A DNA stretch of 64,000 nt, taken from the NCBI RefSeq assembly GCF_018457175.1, contig NZ_JAGFNU010000006.1, forward strand, positions 62,001 to 126,000. Reading direction: 5' to 3'. The position numbers were made by a program, and so were the translations under genes. Source of the DNA: Pseudohalocynthiibacter aestuariivivens. Its GTDB lineage: Bacteria > Pseudomonadota > Alphaproteobacteria > Rhodobacterales > Rhodobacteraceae. Below, in pieces: positions 26,900 to 36,842 of the stretch (positions within the stretch are counted from its first letter, which is position 1; every line of letters starts with the position of its first letter). Below the pieces are notes generated by a model that made no database searches, had not been told where the DNA came from, and was given only the letters and a program-made list of their open reading frames with translations.

Positions 26900-28516
26900 T
26901 TAAGTCGCGCCGTATTCTTGCGCAGCAACCTTCAGGTCAAAGGCAGCTGCCATCAATGCACGGGTATAATCGGTCTGTGGGCTATCAAATACCTGATCAC
27001 GATCCCCATATTCGACAACGTCACCCTCTTTCATAACGATCACCTTGTGGCTCATCGCGCGCACGACTTTCAGATCGTGGCTGATGAACAGGTACGCCAG
27101 CCCGTACTTGCGCTGCAACTCCCTGAGGAGCCCGACAATCTGCACCTGAACAGTCATATCTAGGGCCGACGTCGGCTCATCCAGCACAACCAGCTTGGGG
27201 CGCAGGATCATAGCCCGGGCAATGGCAATGCGCTGTCTCTGGCCACCTGAAAATTCATGCGGGTATCGGTCCATCGTAGAGGGGTCCAGACCGACTTCGG
27301 TCATAATCTCGGCCACCAGTTCACGCGTATCACGGCCATCGGGCGCACCGTGAACGCTTAATCCTTCGGCAATAATTTGCATCGCGGACATGCGCGGCGA
27401 AAGTGACCCATAAGGGTCCTGAAACACGATCTGCATATAGCGCCGCAATCCGCGAAGCGCTTTGCCTTTTGTGCCGGAAATGTTGTCGCCGAAGAAAACA
27501 ACCGTTCCTTCAGAACGGATCAATCGCATGATACCGAGCGCGAGCGTGGTTTTGCCCGACCCGCTCTCGCCAACGATACCAAGCGTTTCGCCCTGTCTCA
27601 CGGAAATTGTGGCCGAATTTACTGCCTTGATATGACCAACCGTTCGACGCAGCAATCCGCGATGGATTGGGAACCAAATCCGCAAATTGTCAGTACGCAC
27701 GACTTCTTCTGCGTCTTCGGGTACTGGGTCAGGCTCACCAGTTTGTTCCGCTCCGAGCAGCATCTGTGTGTACGGGTGCTGCGGATTGTTAAACAGCCCT
27801 TCTGTAAGGCCCTCTTCGACGATGCGGCCTTTCTGCATAACGTAAACCCGATCCGCGATCTTGCGAACAACGGCCAGATCATGCGTGATAAATAGTAGAC
27901 TCATATTTTCGGCGCGTTTCAGTTCTGCAAGCAGTACAAGGATTTGCGCTTGGATGGTCACGTCCAGCGCTGTCGTCGGTTCATCTGCGATCAACAACTC
28001 CGGTCCATTTGCAAGTGCCATCGCGATCATCACGCGTTGCCTTTGCCCACCTGACAACTGGTGCGGATAAGATGTCAGTCGGGTTTCCGGGTCACGAATG
28101 CCGACTTTGATCAGCAATTCAATAATTCGTTTTCTTACAGCGTCCCCGGACAAGCCCTGATGTAACTGAATGCTTTCTGCCAATTGTTTTTCAAGCGTGT
28201 GCAGCGGGTTCAGCGATGTCATAGGTTCCTGGAAAATAAAACTGATATCATTCCCGCGAACTCTGCGCAGATCTGCCTCTGGCGCGCCAATCATCTCTGT
28301 ACCTAAATATGTAACGGAACCAGTGACCCGGGCGCTGTCTGGCAGCAGCGACACGGTTGAAAGCGCCGACACGGATTTACCAGAACCGGATTCCCCCACG
28401 ATCGCAACGGTCTCGCCCAGACCGACGGTGAAGGATACATCAGTAACCGCAGGAACAACCTTACCATCCTGACTGAAACCAACGCTCAGGTCTTTGACGT
28501 CCAGCACCGTCTTCAT
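26900..28516 (-). CDS. yejF: Peptide ABC transporter dual ATP-binding protein YejF
   Basis: A 538-residue protein with two fused ABC ATPase domains. The first has Walker [13 protein letters not shown] near residue 40 and [15 protein letters not shown]; the second has [12 protein letters not shown] near 313 and [15 protein letters not shown]. Both end with the oligopeptide-binding C-terminal stretch of the Opp/Dpp family. It powers YejB/YejE import of di- and oligopeptides supplied by YejA. Its start overlaps the yejE stop by 4 bp. Confidence 0.9.
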   Translation of the reverse strand: MKTVLDVKDLSVGFSQDGKVVPAVTDVSFTVGLGETVAIVGESGSGKSVSALSTVSLLPDSARVTGSVTYLGTEMIGAPEADLRRVRGNDISFIFQEPMTSLNPLHTLEKQLAESIQLHQGLSGDAVRKRIIELLIKVGIRDPETRLTSYPHQLSGGQRQRVMIAMALANGPELLIADEPTTALDVTIQAQILVLLAELKRAENMSLLFITHDLAVVRKIADRVYVMQKGRIVEEGLTEGLFNNPQHPYTQMLLGAEQTGEPDPVPEDAEEVVRTDNLRIWFPIHRGLLRRTVGHIKAVNSATISVRQGETLGIVGESGSGKTTLALGIMRLIRSEGTVVFFGDNISGTKGKALRGLRRYMQIVFQDPYGSLSPRMSAMQIIAEGLSVHGAPDGRDTRELVAEIMTEVGLDPSTMDRYPHEFSGGQRQRIAIARAMILRPKLVVLDEPTSALDMTVQVQIVGLLRELQRKYGLAYLFISHDLKVVRAMSHKVIVMKEGDVVEYGDRDQVFDSPQTDYTRALMAAAFDLKVAAQEYGAT

Positions 28517-29622
28517 TGAAAGGTCTTTCTTGGATCAAACGCATCACGCACGCCTTCGAAAATGAAGACAAGCAAGGACAGCATTATGGCGTAGACAAAA
28601 AATGCGGTGAACCCGAGCCACGGCGCCTGCAGGTTTTGTTTTGCCTGAAGGGTCAGTTCGCCTAGCGATGGAGCGGATGAGGGCAACCCGAAACCAAGGA
28701 AGTCCAGAGTCGCGAGCATGCCTATGGTGCCCGTTATAATAAAAGGCAGCAGTGTAAGCGTTGCCACCATTGCGTTCGGCAGCATGTGACGGAACATGAT
28801 AACGCGGTTTGACACACCCAGCGCCCGGGCAGCGCGCACATATTCAAAGTTTCGCGCTCGCAAAAACTCTGCCCTTACAACACCCACCAAAGCAGGCCAT
28901 CCGAATAGAATGGATATCGCGACAAGTATCCAGAAACTTCGACCCAAAATAGCGAACAGGATAATGATCACATAAATCGACGGCATCGCCCCCCAAATTT
29001 CAAGCATTCGTTGAAAGATCAGATCAACCCAGCCGCCAAAGAAGCCCTGCAAAGCTCCCGCCGTGATCCCAAGGATTGAAGCAACACTGGTCACGATCAG
29101 TGTATAAAGGATCGACAAACGGAAGCCGTATATCACCCGCGACAGTACATCGCGTTTTGTATCATCGGTGCCGAGGTAATTGTTATTGTCGGGTGGTGAC
29201 GGCGCAACGCCGGGAATGTCGACGATTGTAGTGTAGGAGTATGGGATCACGGGCCAGATGACCCAACCCTTTTCAATCTCTTCACCGTCGACAACGCCGT
29301 CTTTCGCGTCGTCGATAATCGCTTCCGGATCGTCCCAGCAGGTTTCAAGCCCACCAGAGACAATCAGGCATTCCACCTCGATGTCGCGGTAAACAGCCTC
29401 GGTCGGCAGATCGCCGCCAAATTCTGTTTCCGTATAGAAATTGTGCACTGGCACAAACCACTCGCCCCGGTAGCTCACCAACAAGGGCTTCTCGTTGGCG
29501 ATATATTCAGCAAAAAGAGACACGCCGAACAGAATGGTGAAAATGATAAGTGACCAATAGGCGCGCTGGTTCCGCCGAAAATTACGCCAGCGACGCTGGT
29601 TAAGGGGGGAGAGCCGCGCCAT
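28513..29622 (-). CDS. yejE: Peptide ABC transporter permease YejE
   Basis: A 369-residue DppC-like permease. A first helix (LIIFTILFGVSLFAEYI) is followed by a long periplasmic insert typical of YejE, then five helices with the EAA-type loop EFLRARNFEYVRAARALGVS. It forms the transmembrane channel with YejB. The start shares one base with the yejB stop. The insert contains a Cys pair (ECLIVSGGLETCWDD) that could form a disulfide. Confidence 0.9.
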   Translation of the reverse strand: MARLSPLNQRRWRNFRRNQRAYWSLIIFTILFGVSLFAEYIANEKPLLVSYRGEWFVPVHNFYTETEFGGDLPTEAVYRDIEVECLIVSGGLETCWDDPEAIIDDAKDGVVDGEEIEKGWVIWPVIPYSYTTIVDIPGVAPSPPDNNNYLGTDDTKRDVLSRVIYGFRLSILYTLIVTSVASILGITAGALQGFFGGWVDLIFQRMLEIWGAMPSIYVIIILFAILGRSFWILVAISILFGWPALVGVVRAEFLRARNFEYVRAARALGVSNRVIMFRHMLPNAMVATLTLLPFIITGTIGMLATLDFLGFGLPSSAPSLGELTLQAKQNLQAPWLGFTAFFVYAIMLSLLVFIFEGVRDAFDPRKTFQ

Positions 29623-30704
29623 CAGACGCTCCTCGATTCGAAATCAATCCTGGGATCGACAAAGACATACATCAGGTCAGACAGGATACCGACCAAAAGC
29701 CCCATAAGTCCAAAGACATAGAGCGTGCCGAACATAACCGGATAGTCGCGCGCTACAGCGGCTTCAAAGCCAAGCCGACCCAAACCATCGAGCGAGAAAA
29801 GCGTTTCGATTATCAGTGATCCACCAAAGAACACCCCTATGAAAAGCGACGGAAACCCGGCAATTACGATCAGCATCGCATTGCGAAACACGTGGCCATA
29901 AAGCACCTTGTTCTCGCTAAGCCCTTTGGCTTTGGCTGTGATGACATATTGCTTTTTGATCTCATCCAGAAACGAGTTCTTCGTGAGCAGGGTCAGGGTC
30001 GCAAAAGAAGAAATCGTCATAGCAACGACAGGCAGCGTTATGTGCCAGAAGTAGTCGAGTACTTTTCCGATCATGCTGAGATCGTCCCAATTGTCTGAAA
30101 CGAGGCCTCGAAGTGGGAAAATCTTCCAATATGACCCGCCCGAAAACAGAACCAGCAGCAAGATTGCAAACAGAAAGCCCGGAATGGCGTAGGCGATGAT
30201 GATGGTGCCAGACGTCCACGTATCAAACCTGCTACCATCGCGTACCGCTTTGCGAATGCCAAGCGGAATAGAAATGAGATAGGCGATCAGTGTTGACCAA
30301 AGGCCAAGTGTGATCGACACGGGCATTTTCTCGATCACCAGATCAATCACACCGACAGACCTGAAATAGCTTTCGCCAAAATCAAAGCGTAAATAGTCCC
30401 ACATCATTTTAAAAAAACGTTCAAGCGGCGGTTTATCAAAACCAAACTGACGTTCAAGCTCTTCAATGAACTCCGGCGGCAAGCCACGTGCACCAAGATA
30501 GCGTTCGTCCCCTCCAACAGCGTTGGCGCCAGCGTCGGCCCCTCCAGCGATTGTTTCAAAAGCATCACCGCTGCCCTCTAGCTGAGCTAGAATTTGCTCA
30601 ATCGGCCCACCTGGAACAAATTGGATCAGGGCAAAATTCACCACCATAATTCCGATAAGTGTCGGAATGATCAGCAGTAATCGCCGTAGGATATAGGCAC
30701 CCAT
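29622..30704 (-). CDS. yejB: Peptide ABC transporter permease YejB
   Basis: A 360-residue DppB-like permease beginning [20 protein letters not shown], with the usual first helix, a periplasmic insert (about 40-100) and five more helices; the EAA-type loop is [20 protein letters not shown]. It pairs with YejE. Genes yejA-B-E-F follow without promoters between them (18 bp, 1 bp overlap, 4 bp overlap), so the importer is one operon. Confidence 0.91.
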   Translation of the reverse strand: MGAYILRRLLLIIPTLIGIMVVNFALIQFVPGGPIEQILAQLEGSGDAFETIAGGADAGANAVGGDERYLGARGLPPEFIEELERQFGFDKPPLERFFKMMWDYLRFDFGESYFRSVGVIDLVIEKMPVSITLGLWSTLIAYLISIPLGIRKAVRDGSRFDTWTSGTIIIAYAIPGFLFAILLLVLFSGGSYWKIFPLRGLVSDNWDDLSMIGKVLDYFWHITLPVVAMTISSFATLTLLTKNSFLDEIKKQYVITAKAKGLSENKVLYGHVFRNAMLIVIAGFPSLFIGVFFGGSLIIETLFSLDGLGRLGFEAAVARDYPVMFGTLYVFGLMGLLVGILSDLMYVFVDPRIDFESRSV

Positions 30705-30722
30705 CGTCCTGCTTTCTTGTTT

Positions 30723-32609
30723 TTATTGAAACGCGCCGGCGGCGCGCAGCTCTTCGCCTCTTTCTGCGTTATACCACCAGAAATCCAGATGCCCCAGAGA
30801 GTATGGTGGCAATTCTTCGGGATGCTCAAACATATCGTAATAGGCGACAGTGTGGGAATCCTTAAACCATTGGGGAACCCAAAACCGTTCTGCCCGTAAA
30901 ACCCGGTCCAATGCATGGATTGCGGTTTCCAGTTCTTCCTGCGTTTGCGCAGCCTCAACATGCGCGACAAGATTGTCTACTGCCTCATTCTTCAGCCCCA
31001 TTGTATTGAAGACAGAGGTATCAGCCGTGGCGGAGCCAAAGTACTGGCGCAGTCCTGCCCCTGGAATATAACCAAGGGGGAACTGCGTTGTCACAAAATC
31101 GAAATCATGGGACCGTTCCCGGTTAATTGCCTGCGCATTGTCAACGCGTTCGTGCCTTGCATCGACACCCAAGCGTCGCAAATTCTCGACAAACGGATTA
31201 ATCACACGATCAAAGGTTTGGCTGTCATTCAGAAATTCAATCCGAAGCATCCGGCCATTCGCGTCGCGCCGCAATCCATCGTCACCAACAATCCAACCGG
31301 CTTCATCAAGCAATGCAGAGGCTTTTCGCAAATTACCCCGATCGAACTGTCGCGTGCGCGACTCCGGCGCCAACACCGGCTCGCTATCAAGAACCCCGGG
31401 TGGAAGTAAATCAGCCAAGGGCTCTAGCAAGGCGAGCTCGGCAGTACTAGGCATGCCGGATGCGGCCAGCTCTGTGTTTTCCCAGAACGAATGAATTCGT
31501 TCGTAGAGACCGTAAAACAATGTCTCATTTGACCATTCGAAATTGAACATCAGTCCGATCGCTTCGCGAACGCGAATGTCCTGAAACTGTGGGCGGCGTA
31601 GATTAAAAACAAATGATTGCCCGGTTGCGACAGACCCATCAGGAAGTTCAACCTTTTTCACCCAACCGTTGTCGATGGCCGGAAAGTCATATCCCGTACC
31701 CCAGATTTTCGAAGAGGCCTCGTTGCGGAACGTGTAGCTCCCGCCTTTAAAACCTTCAAACGCCGCATTGTAGTCAGCGTAGTATTCGATTCGAATACGT
31801 TCAAAGTTGTTGCGCCCAACGTTTATCGCCAGATCAGCCCCCCAATAGTCAGGGTTATAGGCGTAAATCAGTGATTGGCCTTCGTCCATTTCAGCAAGGA
31901 CGTACGGGCCAGACCCAAGAAACGGCTGAAGCGAACTATCTTCCAGGTTACGGTCGTTTTCTTCGAAAAATGTCTTGGAAAATATCGGCAGCCCACCAAC
32001 CGTTTCCGGCAGGTCGCGCGTAGGCACACCTTCCTTGAATGTAAACTTCACCTGATGCGGGCCAAGCACCTCTGCGCGTTCAACCTGTGAACTCAGAACG
32101 GCACGGTAGCTTGGCAAACCCTGCTCAAGAATAATCTCGTAAGAGAACAGAACATCGTCGGCGGTCAGTGGTGTCCCATCGGAGAACTGCGCTTCCGGAC
32201 GCATATTGAAGATAACCCATGACCTGTCTTTCGGATATTCAAGCGATTCCGCAATCAGCCCGTATGACGACCCGATCTCATCTGCCGTACCCGTCAGAAG
32301 TGACTCAAAAAAGGCGTTCGACATTGCGCCAGAGCGCCCCTTGGTGCTGTAGGGATTCATCGAATCAAATGAACCAAACGCCCAAATCGAGATTTCACCG
32401 CCCTTTGGGGCCTCAGGGTTCACATAGTCCAGATGGGAAATGTCGGGGCCGTATTTCAGCTCTCCCAAAGTCGAAATGCCGTGACTGCGGATTATTTCAT
32501 TTTCAGCTTGGGCCAGCTGGCTCCAGAACAAAGCCACAAACAGAACGCTAAGAAATGTTCCAATGCCCAAAATTCTCAGATCACGCATGGCAATTTGGCA
32601 ATCGGGCAT
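30723..32609 (-). CDS. yejA: Periplasmic peptide-binding protein YejA-like
   Basis: A 628-residue solute-binding protein of the SBP family 5 (DppA/OppA). The Sec signal is ILGIGTFLSVLFVALFWSQL ending near AQAE; the mature protein has the family segments DISHLDYVNPEAPKGGEI (near 55) and DGTPLTADDVLFSYEIIL. The start MPDCQIAM is preceded by GGAGGACTTT; an internal ATG seven codons on is possible. YejA proteins are longer than DppA and associate with peptide uptake, including antimicrobial microcin C in E. coli; the natural ligand here is unknown. Confidence 0.9.
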   Translation of the reverse strand: MPDCQIAMRDLRILGIGTFLSVLFVALFWSQLAQAENEIIRSHGISTLGELKYGPDISHLDYVNPEAPKGGEISIWAFGSFDSMNPYSTKGRSGAMSNAFFESLLTGTADEIGSSYGLIAESLEYPKDRSWVIFNMRPEAQFSDGTPLTADDVLFSYEIILEQGLPSYRAVLSSQVERAEVLGPHQVKFTFKEGVPTRDLPETVGGLPIFSKTFFEENDRNLEDSSLQPFLGSGPYVLAEMDEGQSLIYAYNPDYWGADLAINVGRNNFERIRIEYYADYNAAFEGFKGGSYTFRNEASSKIWGTGYDFPAIDNGWVKKVELPDGSVATGQSFVFNLRRPQFQDIRVREAIGLMFNFEWSNETLFYGLYERIHSFWENTELAASGMPSTAELALLEPLADLLPPGVLDSEPVLAPESRTRQFDRGNLRKASALLDEAGWIVGDDGLRRDANGRMLRIEFLNDSQTFDRVINPFVENLRRLGVDARHERVDNAQAINRERSHDFDFVTTQFPLGYIPGAGLRQYFGSATADTSVFNTMGLKNEAVDNLVAHVEAAQTQEELETAIHALDRVLRAERFWVPQWFKDSHTVAYYDMFEHPEELPPYSLGHLDFWWYNAERGEELRAAGAFQ

Positions 32610-32733
32610 AAAGTCCTCCAGTGGATGTGTTCTCAACAATCTAGTTATGAAACAACCTAGATAGCGCAGAGCAACAATCAAGTTGATATTCCGTGAACTA
32701 ACAGTGATTCCAGTTCTTGGTACAAAAATGCGC

Positions 32734-32770
32734 AAAAAAATGGGGCCGCTTCTGAAAAGAAACAGCCCCA
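32734..32770 (-). terminator. Rho-independent terminator of the cytochrome cy gene
   Basis: On the minus strand TGGGGC and GCCCCA close a stem with a small internal bulge, followed by ATTTTTTT. It stands 21 nt past the cytochrome stop and isolates it from yejA, whose start is at 32609. Confidence 0.75.
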
Positions 32771-32791
32771 AAATAAAACAGAAACGCCGGA

Positions 32792-33310
32792 TCAGTTCGT
32801 CAGCGTTTGCAGGTAAGCCACCAGATTTGCGCGGTCCTCAACTTTTCCAAGACCGTTGAATGTCATCTTGGTGCCAGGTGCATATCCTTTTGGGCTTTCG
32901 AGGAAAGCGTTAAGCTCGTCAGCTGTCCAGTTACCTTCGAGGCCGGCGACTGTTCCTGAGTACGCATAACCATCAATGGCAGCAATATCACGATCAACGA
33001 TTCTGAACAGGCTTGGCCCGGTGCCATGCGCGCCCTCTTCTACAGAGTGGCAAGCTTTACATTTACCAAACACCCTTTCGCCGCGTTCTGCATCTGCAGA
33101 TGCTAGCAAAGTAGCAAAATCTGGGCCTTCCTCGACTTCACCACCGTGATCGTCTCCGTCGACCTCGATTGGGTACGCCGCTGCATGTTCGTCACCATGC
33201 CCGCCGCCGATATGATAAAGCGATTCCGCCGCCCAGCCTCCAAGAAGGAAAACCAGAAAGGCGCCGCAGAAGCCGCCTACAATTTTAGTCATTGTCATAG
33301 TGTCGAACAT
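32792..33310 (-). CDS. cycY: Membrane-anchored cytochrome c (cytochrome cy / CycM type)
   Basis: A 172-residue class I cytochrome c with an uncleaved N-terminal anchor (IVGGFCGAFLVFLLGGWAAE) and a His/Asp/Glu-rich linker, as in Rhodobacter cytochrome cy. The heme site is CKACH at 84-88 and the axial Met is in GTKMTFNGLG. It carries electrons from the bc1 complex to cbb3 or aa3 oxidase along the membrane. MFDTMTMTK is the usual start of the family and has GGAACGCGAC upstream. It is divergent from pheA. Confidence 0.92.
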   Translation of the reverse strand: MFDTMTMTKIVGGFCGAFLVFLLGGWAAESLYHIGGGHGDEHAAAYPIEVDGDDHGGEVEEGPDFATLLASADAERGERVFGKCKACHSVEEGAHGTGPSLFRIVDRDIAAIDGYAYSGTVAGLEGNWTADELNAFLESPKGYAPGTKMTFNGLGKVEDRANLVAYLQTLTN

Positions 33311-33440
33311 GTCGCGTTCCATTTTGTTCGAAATTTCGGGTTATCTATCCGCTTCCCCTGCCTTTCCGCAAGGTATAGTTACCGCGACCAATCGCCCTTT
33401 ATGAAAAAAAACGCCCCATACGGCACAGGAGTTGACGAAA

Positions 33441-34274
33441 ATGACAGGACGGATCGCATTTCAGGGAGAGCCCGGCGCCTATTCCCACCAGGCTTGCCGC
33501 GAGGCGCGCCCGAATCTCGAAGCCCTTCCTTGTCGCACTTTTGAAGATGCAATCGAGGTCGTTCGGAAGGGTGAGGCCGACCTTGCGATGCTGCCGGTCG
33601 AAAACTCCACATACGGACGTGTTGCTGATATTCATCACTTGCTACCAAATTCAGGACTGCACATCGTGGACGAGGCATTTGTGCGCGTCCATATCAATTT
33701 GCTTGCCCTGCCCGGGACGCGTCTTGAGCAAATCGACTCGGCCATGAGCCACCCTGTCCTTCTGGGTCAGTGCAGAGAATTCCTTGCTGAACACGGGATC
33801 CACCGCATCACTGGTGCTGACACGGCCGGTTCTGCCAAACAAGTCGCAGCAGATGGTAACCCGGAGCACGCAGCACTTGCCTCTGAATTGGCCGGCGAAA
33901 TATATGGGCTGGATGTTTTGGCCCGCCATATCGAAGACCACGGTAAAAACACCACGCGCTTTTTGCTCATGTCCCGCGAACCGAATCTGAAACGCCGCGG
34001 AGCGGACGGCATGATGACCAGTTTTGTGTTTCGTGTGCGAAACCTTCCTGCGGCGTTGTACAAAGCTATGGGTGGTTTTGCGACAAACGGGGTTAACATG
34101 ACCAAGCTCGAAAGCTACATGGTTGACGGTTCGTTCTATGCAACACAGTTTTATGCAGAAATCGAGGGCCATCCTGATGACAAGAATGTCCAGCTTGCGA
34201 TGGAAGAGCTTGAGTATTTCACATCAGAGGTTTCGCTGATGGGCGTTTACCCGGCAGACCCGCGTCGGCACTAA
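33441..34274 (+). CDS. pheA: Prephenate dehydratase PheA
   Basis: A 277-residue monofunctional prephenate dehydratase, making phenylpyruvate for phenylalanine. The catalytic domain starts AFQGEPGAYSHQAC; the Thr-Arg-Phe motif is in KNTTRFLLMSRE; the C-terminal ACT domain holds the Phe-binding segment ESYMVDGSFYATQFYAEIEG. No chorismate mutase domain is attached. The ATG at 33441 follows AGGAG; a TTG three codons upstream is less likely. The stop overlaps the convergent SRPBCC gene by 4 bp. Confidence 0.95.
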   Translation: MTGRIAFQGEPGAYSHQACREARPNLEALPCRTFEDAIEVVRKGEADLAMLPVENSTYGRVADIHHLLPNSGLHIVDEAFVRVHINLLALPGTRLEQIDSAMSHPVLLGQCREFLAEHGIHRITGADTAGSAKQVAADGNPEHAALASELAGEIYGLDVLARHIEDHGKNTTRFLLMSREPNLKRRGADGMMTSFVFRVRNLPAALYKAMGGFATNGVNMTKLESYMVDGSFYATQFYAEIEGHPDDKNVQLAMEELEYFTSEVSLMGVYPADPRRH

Positions 34275-34735
34275 TACTTTTTGTAGCGGTCTTCAACATC
34301 AATCGCGAACTTGGCGACACGAGCAACAAAGCGCCGTGTAAGGTTTCCCTTTGCAAGTTTCAGCGACTGGATGGTTAGACGACCCCCCAGCGATGTTGGC
34401 CGCATCTCTAGCGAAAAACGAAGTCGCGTGCGACTACGCGAGAGCGGTACAAGTTCTGCAACCAGATCTCCCGCGATACCGGGCGTCGCAGTGGCGACCT
34501 GCAATCCGTTTGGTGCGTCGAAATGTGTAAGCTCTGCTACAATCCGGCGAGGTTTGCCGCGAAATTCGAATCCAATATCCCAACCCTTCTCGGCACCGGG
34601 TTCGGTCAGCCTTTCCCGACGTTGAACTTCGGCACCACGGCGCAATGCCGACCGTTCAAAGCCGTCAAAATCGGAAATTGCCTGAAACACATGCTCTATT
34701 GGTGCTTCTATGTCTTCTCTTGTCGAAAACTTCAT
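34271..34735 (-). CDS. SRPBCC-family protein (START-like fold)
   Basis: A 154-residue protein of the polyketide cyclase/SRPBCC superfamily: it opens with FSTREDIEAPIEHVFQAISD and has the central IVAELTHFDAPNGLQV strand region. Such proteins bind hydrophobic ligands, but the ligand is unknown. It is located 35 bp behind nudC on the same strand and is probably co-transcribed with it. The function cannot be taken further. Confidence 0.8.
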   Translation of the reverse strand: MKFSTREDIEAPIEHVFQAISDFDGFERSALRRGAEVQRRERLTEPGAEKGWDIGFEFRGKPRRIVAELTHFDAPNGLQVATATPGIAGDLVAELVPLSRSRTRLRFSLEMRPTSLGGRLTIQSLKLAKGNLTRRFVARVAKFAIDVEDRYKKY

Positions 34736-34770
34736 TTATCCGCTCTGCTGCCCTGTAACTCGTTTTCGCG

Positions 34771-35739
34771 TCAATCGAGCCGGTCTGCAAGCCAGTTTGA
34801 CAAAATGAAATGCGCTATTGCACCTTTTCGGGCTGGTTTAAGAACCGGGTGATCGCCCGCAAAAGCTTTCATCATCTCTTCGCGCGATACCCACATAGCT
34901 TCCTCGATTTCGTCCAGGTCTATCACAATCGCCCGGTTTAGCGCCTCCCCCCAGCACCCAAACATGAGTGATGTTGGAAAGGGCCAGGGCTGGCTTGCCA
35001 GGTAATCTACGCGACCGACGCGTATGCCTGATTCTTCTTCGGCCTCACGCCGAACCGCAGCTTCAATGGTTTCACCCGGCTCAACGAACCCAGCCAAAAG
35101 TGAAAACATTCCCTCAGGCCAGCCGGGGCTACGCCCCATCAAAACATCATTGCCATGTGTGATCAGCATGATGACAACCGGATCTGTCCGCGGGAAATGA
35201 GAGGCGTTACACTGAGGGCAGTTACGCTGCCACCCGGCCATTGCCGGAACAGTTTTTTCACCGCATTTTGCGCAAAACTGGTGACTTTCGTGCCAGCTTA
35301 GGACCGCCTTTGCGGTTGCGATAAGCTCTGCATCGCGTGGGCCGAGCGATGACATGACACTGCGCAACTCAGTAAAGCGAAGGTCTTCGGGCAAACCCGG
35401 GAAATGTTGCTCGCTCGGGTCAAGAAAAAGCCCCAAGGTTGAGTCATCCAGTTCCTCTGGTTGCCACGCGGAAACATCAATCGAAAAACGTGGCGCGCCC
35501 CTGTCGAGCCCAAGAAAAACAGGGGCTTCGGCAGCGAGTGAGACCAGTTCGTGATCGGTAGCGACCAAACCGATGGCATTTCGTTCCGACCCGGCGATAA
35601 GGGGTTTGCCACGCCAGACGGGCAGGACGGCTGCAGTTACCTCTTGCCAAAACGCCTCGATCCGGTCTGGCTGCCCACGCAATTGCCCTAAACGATCAAG
35701 CCCTGAGCCACCAAAAGTTACCTGTTCTGCAATTTTCAC
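34771..35739 (-). CDS. nudC: NAD+ diphosphatase NudC (Nudix hydrolase)
   Basis: A 322-residue Nudix protein. A zinc ribbon (CAKC...CPQC near residues 170-191) precedes the Nudix box GFVEPGETIEAAVRREAEEE, followed by SGI, and the NudC marker SQPWPFPTSLM stands 17 residues later. NudC hydrolyses NADH/NAD and removes NAD caps from RNA. The start is GTG at 35739 with GAGG 8 nt upstream; an upstream TTG at 35790 has no such site. Confidence 0.93.
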   Translation of the reverse strand: MKIAEQVTFGGSGLDRLGQLRGQPDRIEAFWQEVTAAVLPVWRGKPLIAGSERNAIGLVATDHELVSLAAEAPVFLGLDRGAPRFSIDVSAWQPEELDDSTLGLFLDPSEQHFPGLPEDLRFTELRSVMSSLGPRDAELIATAKAVLSWHESHQFCAKCGEKTVPAMAGWQRNCPQCNASHFPRTDPVVIMLITHGNDVLMGRSPGWPEGMFSLLAGFVEPGETIEAAVRREAEEESGIRVGRVDYLASQPWPFPTSLMFGCWGEALNRAIVIDLDEIEEAMWVSREEMMKAFAGDHPVLKPARKGAIAHFILSNWLADRLD

Positions 35740-35824
35740 TGTCGAGACCTCTTTAGCGGCCTGTCTGCCACGCCGGTTCAACAATGGCAATTGTCAGTTA
35801 GGTGATCCGCCTGGCAATACTTCT

Positions 35825-35857
35825 GCCTCCGGCGGGGATATTTTTGGGAAAAGAAAG
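35825..35857 (+). repeat. Intergenic GCCTCCGGCGGGGATATTT motif, copy A
   Basis: GCCTCCGGCGGGGATATTTT followed by TGGGAAAAGAAAG. It lies between the nudC start and the end of the hydrolase gene. Two further copies are at 53461 and 57001. Confidence 0.8.
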
Positions 35858-35894
35858 TTGGGTTAACGCAACAAAAGAGTGGAGGCACCCATCA

Positions 35895-36764
35895 TCAATC
35901 AAACGCGATGAGCTTTGGCCAGACCGAAGAATTCTCGCGCCTGAAAGCCCCGACATGCCCGATTTTCTTCAACCCAAATTCAGACGGTCGCAAAACAAGC
36001 TGTTTTTTAGAAGCCTCCGGGAACTGTTGCATCAGACGCCAGACAGCGGTTGGCGGAACGAGGTCGTCATCTGCGACTGCGACGAGTTTTACAGGGGCCT
36101 GCACGGCTTTCCAGTCAGGCAGCGGTAAACTGTAGCCAACGTCCGAGAGCGTGAAACCCGCCGTTGTGCACCACTTGCGCCATTGCCAGTAGACACCCTT
36201 TGGCAAGTCGGGGCCCATACCCAGCCAGCGTGCGGGCAAATAGCCCAGGAGTCGCACAAGCCCCGGTGCGGGCCCCCACCAGAAGGCTGCTGCAATGCCA
36301 CGATACGGCCAGGGGTGGTCACGAAAATGCACCGGCCCACTCGCAACGGTTATGACTCGTGAAAGGCGTGAGGCGCCTTCGTGAAAAGGCAACATCATCC
36401 CGCCAAGTGAATGACCAATCGCCCAAACCGGTGTGTCAGGCACGAATTTCTCCAGAGCGCGCTGAGCCGCAGGTTGATCGGCCACACCCCATTCCGCCAT
36501 TGTGGCCTTTGAGTTTTTCAAGTGTCCCGTGGCAGAGGCACCTGTATCGCGATAGTCATATGTCAGACAGGTGTAACCTTCTGTCGCGAGCCAACCTGCG
36601 AAGTGCCGGTAAAAACTCTGGGGTACTCCGGTCGCGCCATGAATGACGATCGCCGCTTTGGGGGACCCGGATGGTTGGTACAACCGGCCAGAAAGCTTTG
36701 CACGATCTGCGCGAAAGGACACGTCTTCAACTACCGGTTCTGCCGTGGTTTGCTGCGTGCTCAT
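35895..36764 (-). CDS. Alpha/beta hydrolase under TetR control
   Basis: A 289-residue alpha/beta hydrolase: oxyanion strand AAIVIHGATGVPQSFYRHFA, nucleophile elbow GHSLGG (Ser near residue 118), an Asp in VAVADDDLVPPTAVW and a final His in KKIGHVGAFR. It resembles YheT/YtmA-type hydrolases with unknown substrates. AGGAATCAACG precedes the ATG. It is divergent from a TetR regulator, with two operator-like dyads within the 78-bp gap, so the TetR very likely controls it and its inducer may be related to the substrate. Confidence 0.88.
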   Translation of the reverse strand: MSTQQTTAEPVVEDVSFRADRAKLSGRLYQPSGSPKAAIVIHGATGVPQSFYRHFAGWLATEGYTCLTYDYRDTGASATGHLKNSKATMAEWGVADQPAAQRALEKFVPDTPVWAIGHSLGGMMLPFHEGASRLSRVITVASGPVHFRDHPWPYRGIAAAFWWGPAPGLVRLLGYLPARWLGMGPDLPKGVYWQWRKWCTTAGFTLSDVGYSLPLPDWKAVQAPVKLVAVADDDLVPPTAVWRLMQQFPEASKKQLVLRPSEFGLKKIGHVGAFRRENSSVWPKLIAFD

Positions 36765-36780
36765 CGTTGATTCCTGCGAC

Positions 36781-36796
36781 TAGACTGATCGGTCTA
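36781..36796. promoter_or_regulatory. TetR operator-like dyad 1
   Basis: TAGACTGATCGGTCTA is a 16-bp palindrome with one mismatched pair, 16 bp upstream of the hydrolase start codon. The TAGACC-N4-GGTCTA pattern resembles that bound by NemR and LmrA/YxaF-like TetR proteins. Confidence 0.8.
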
Positions 36797-36806
36797 ATAA
36801 CATCTC

Positions 36807-36822
36807 TAGACCAATCGGTCTA
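36807..36822. promoter_or_regulatory. TetR operator-like dyad 2
   Basis: TAGACCAATCGGTCTA, a second 16-bp dyad of the same pattern, centred 26 bp from the first and 28 bp before the TetR gene start. The spacing suggests two dimers on the two divergent promoters. Confidence 0.8.
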
Positions 36823-36842
36823 GACCGTTTATGAGACGTTGT

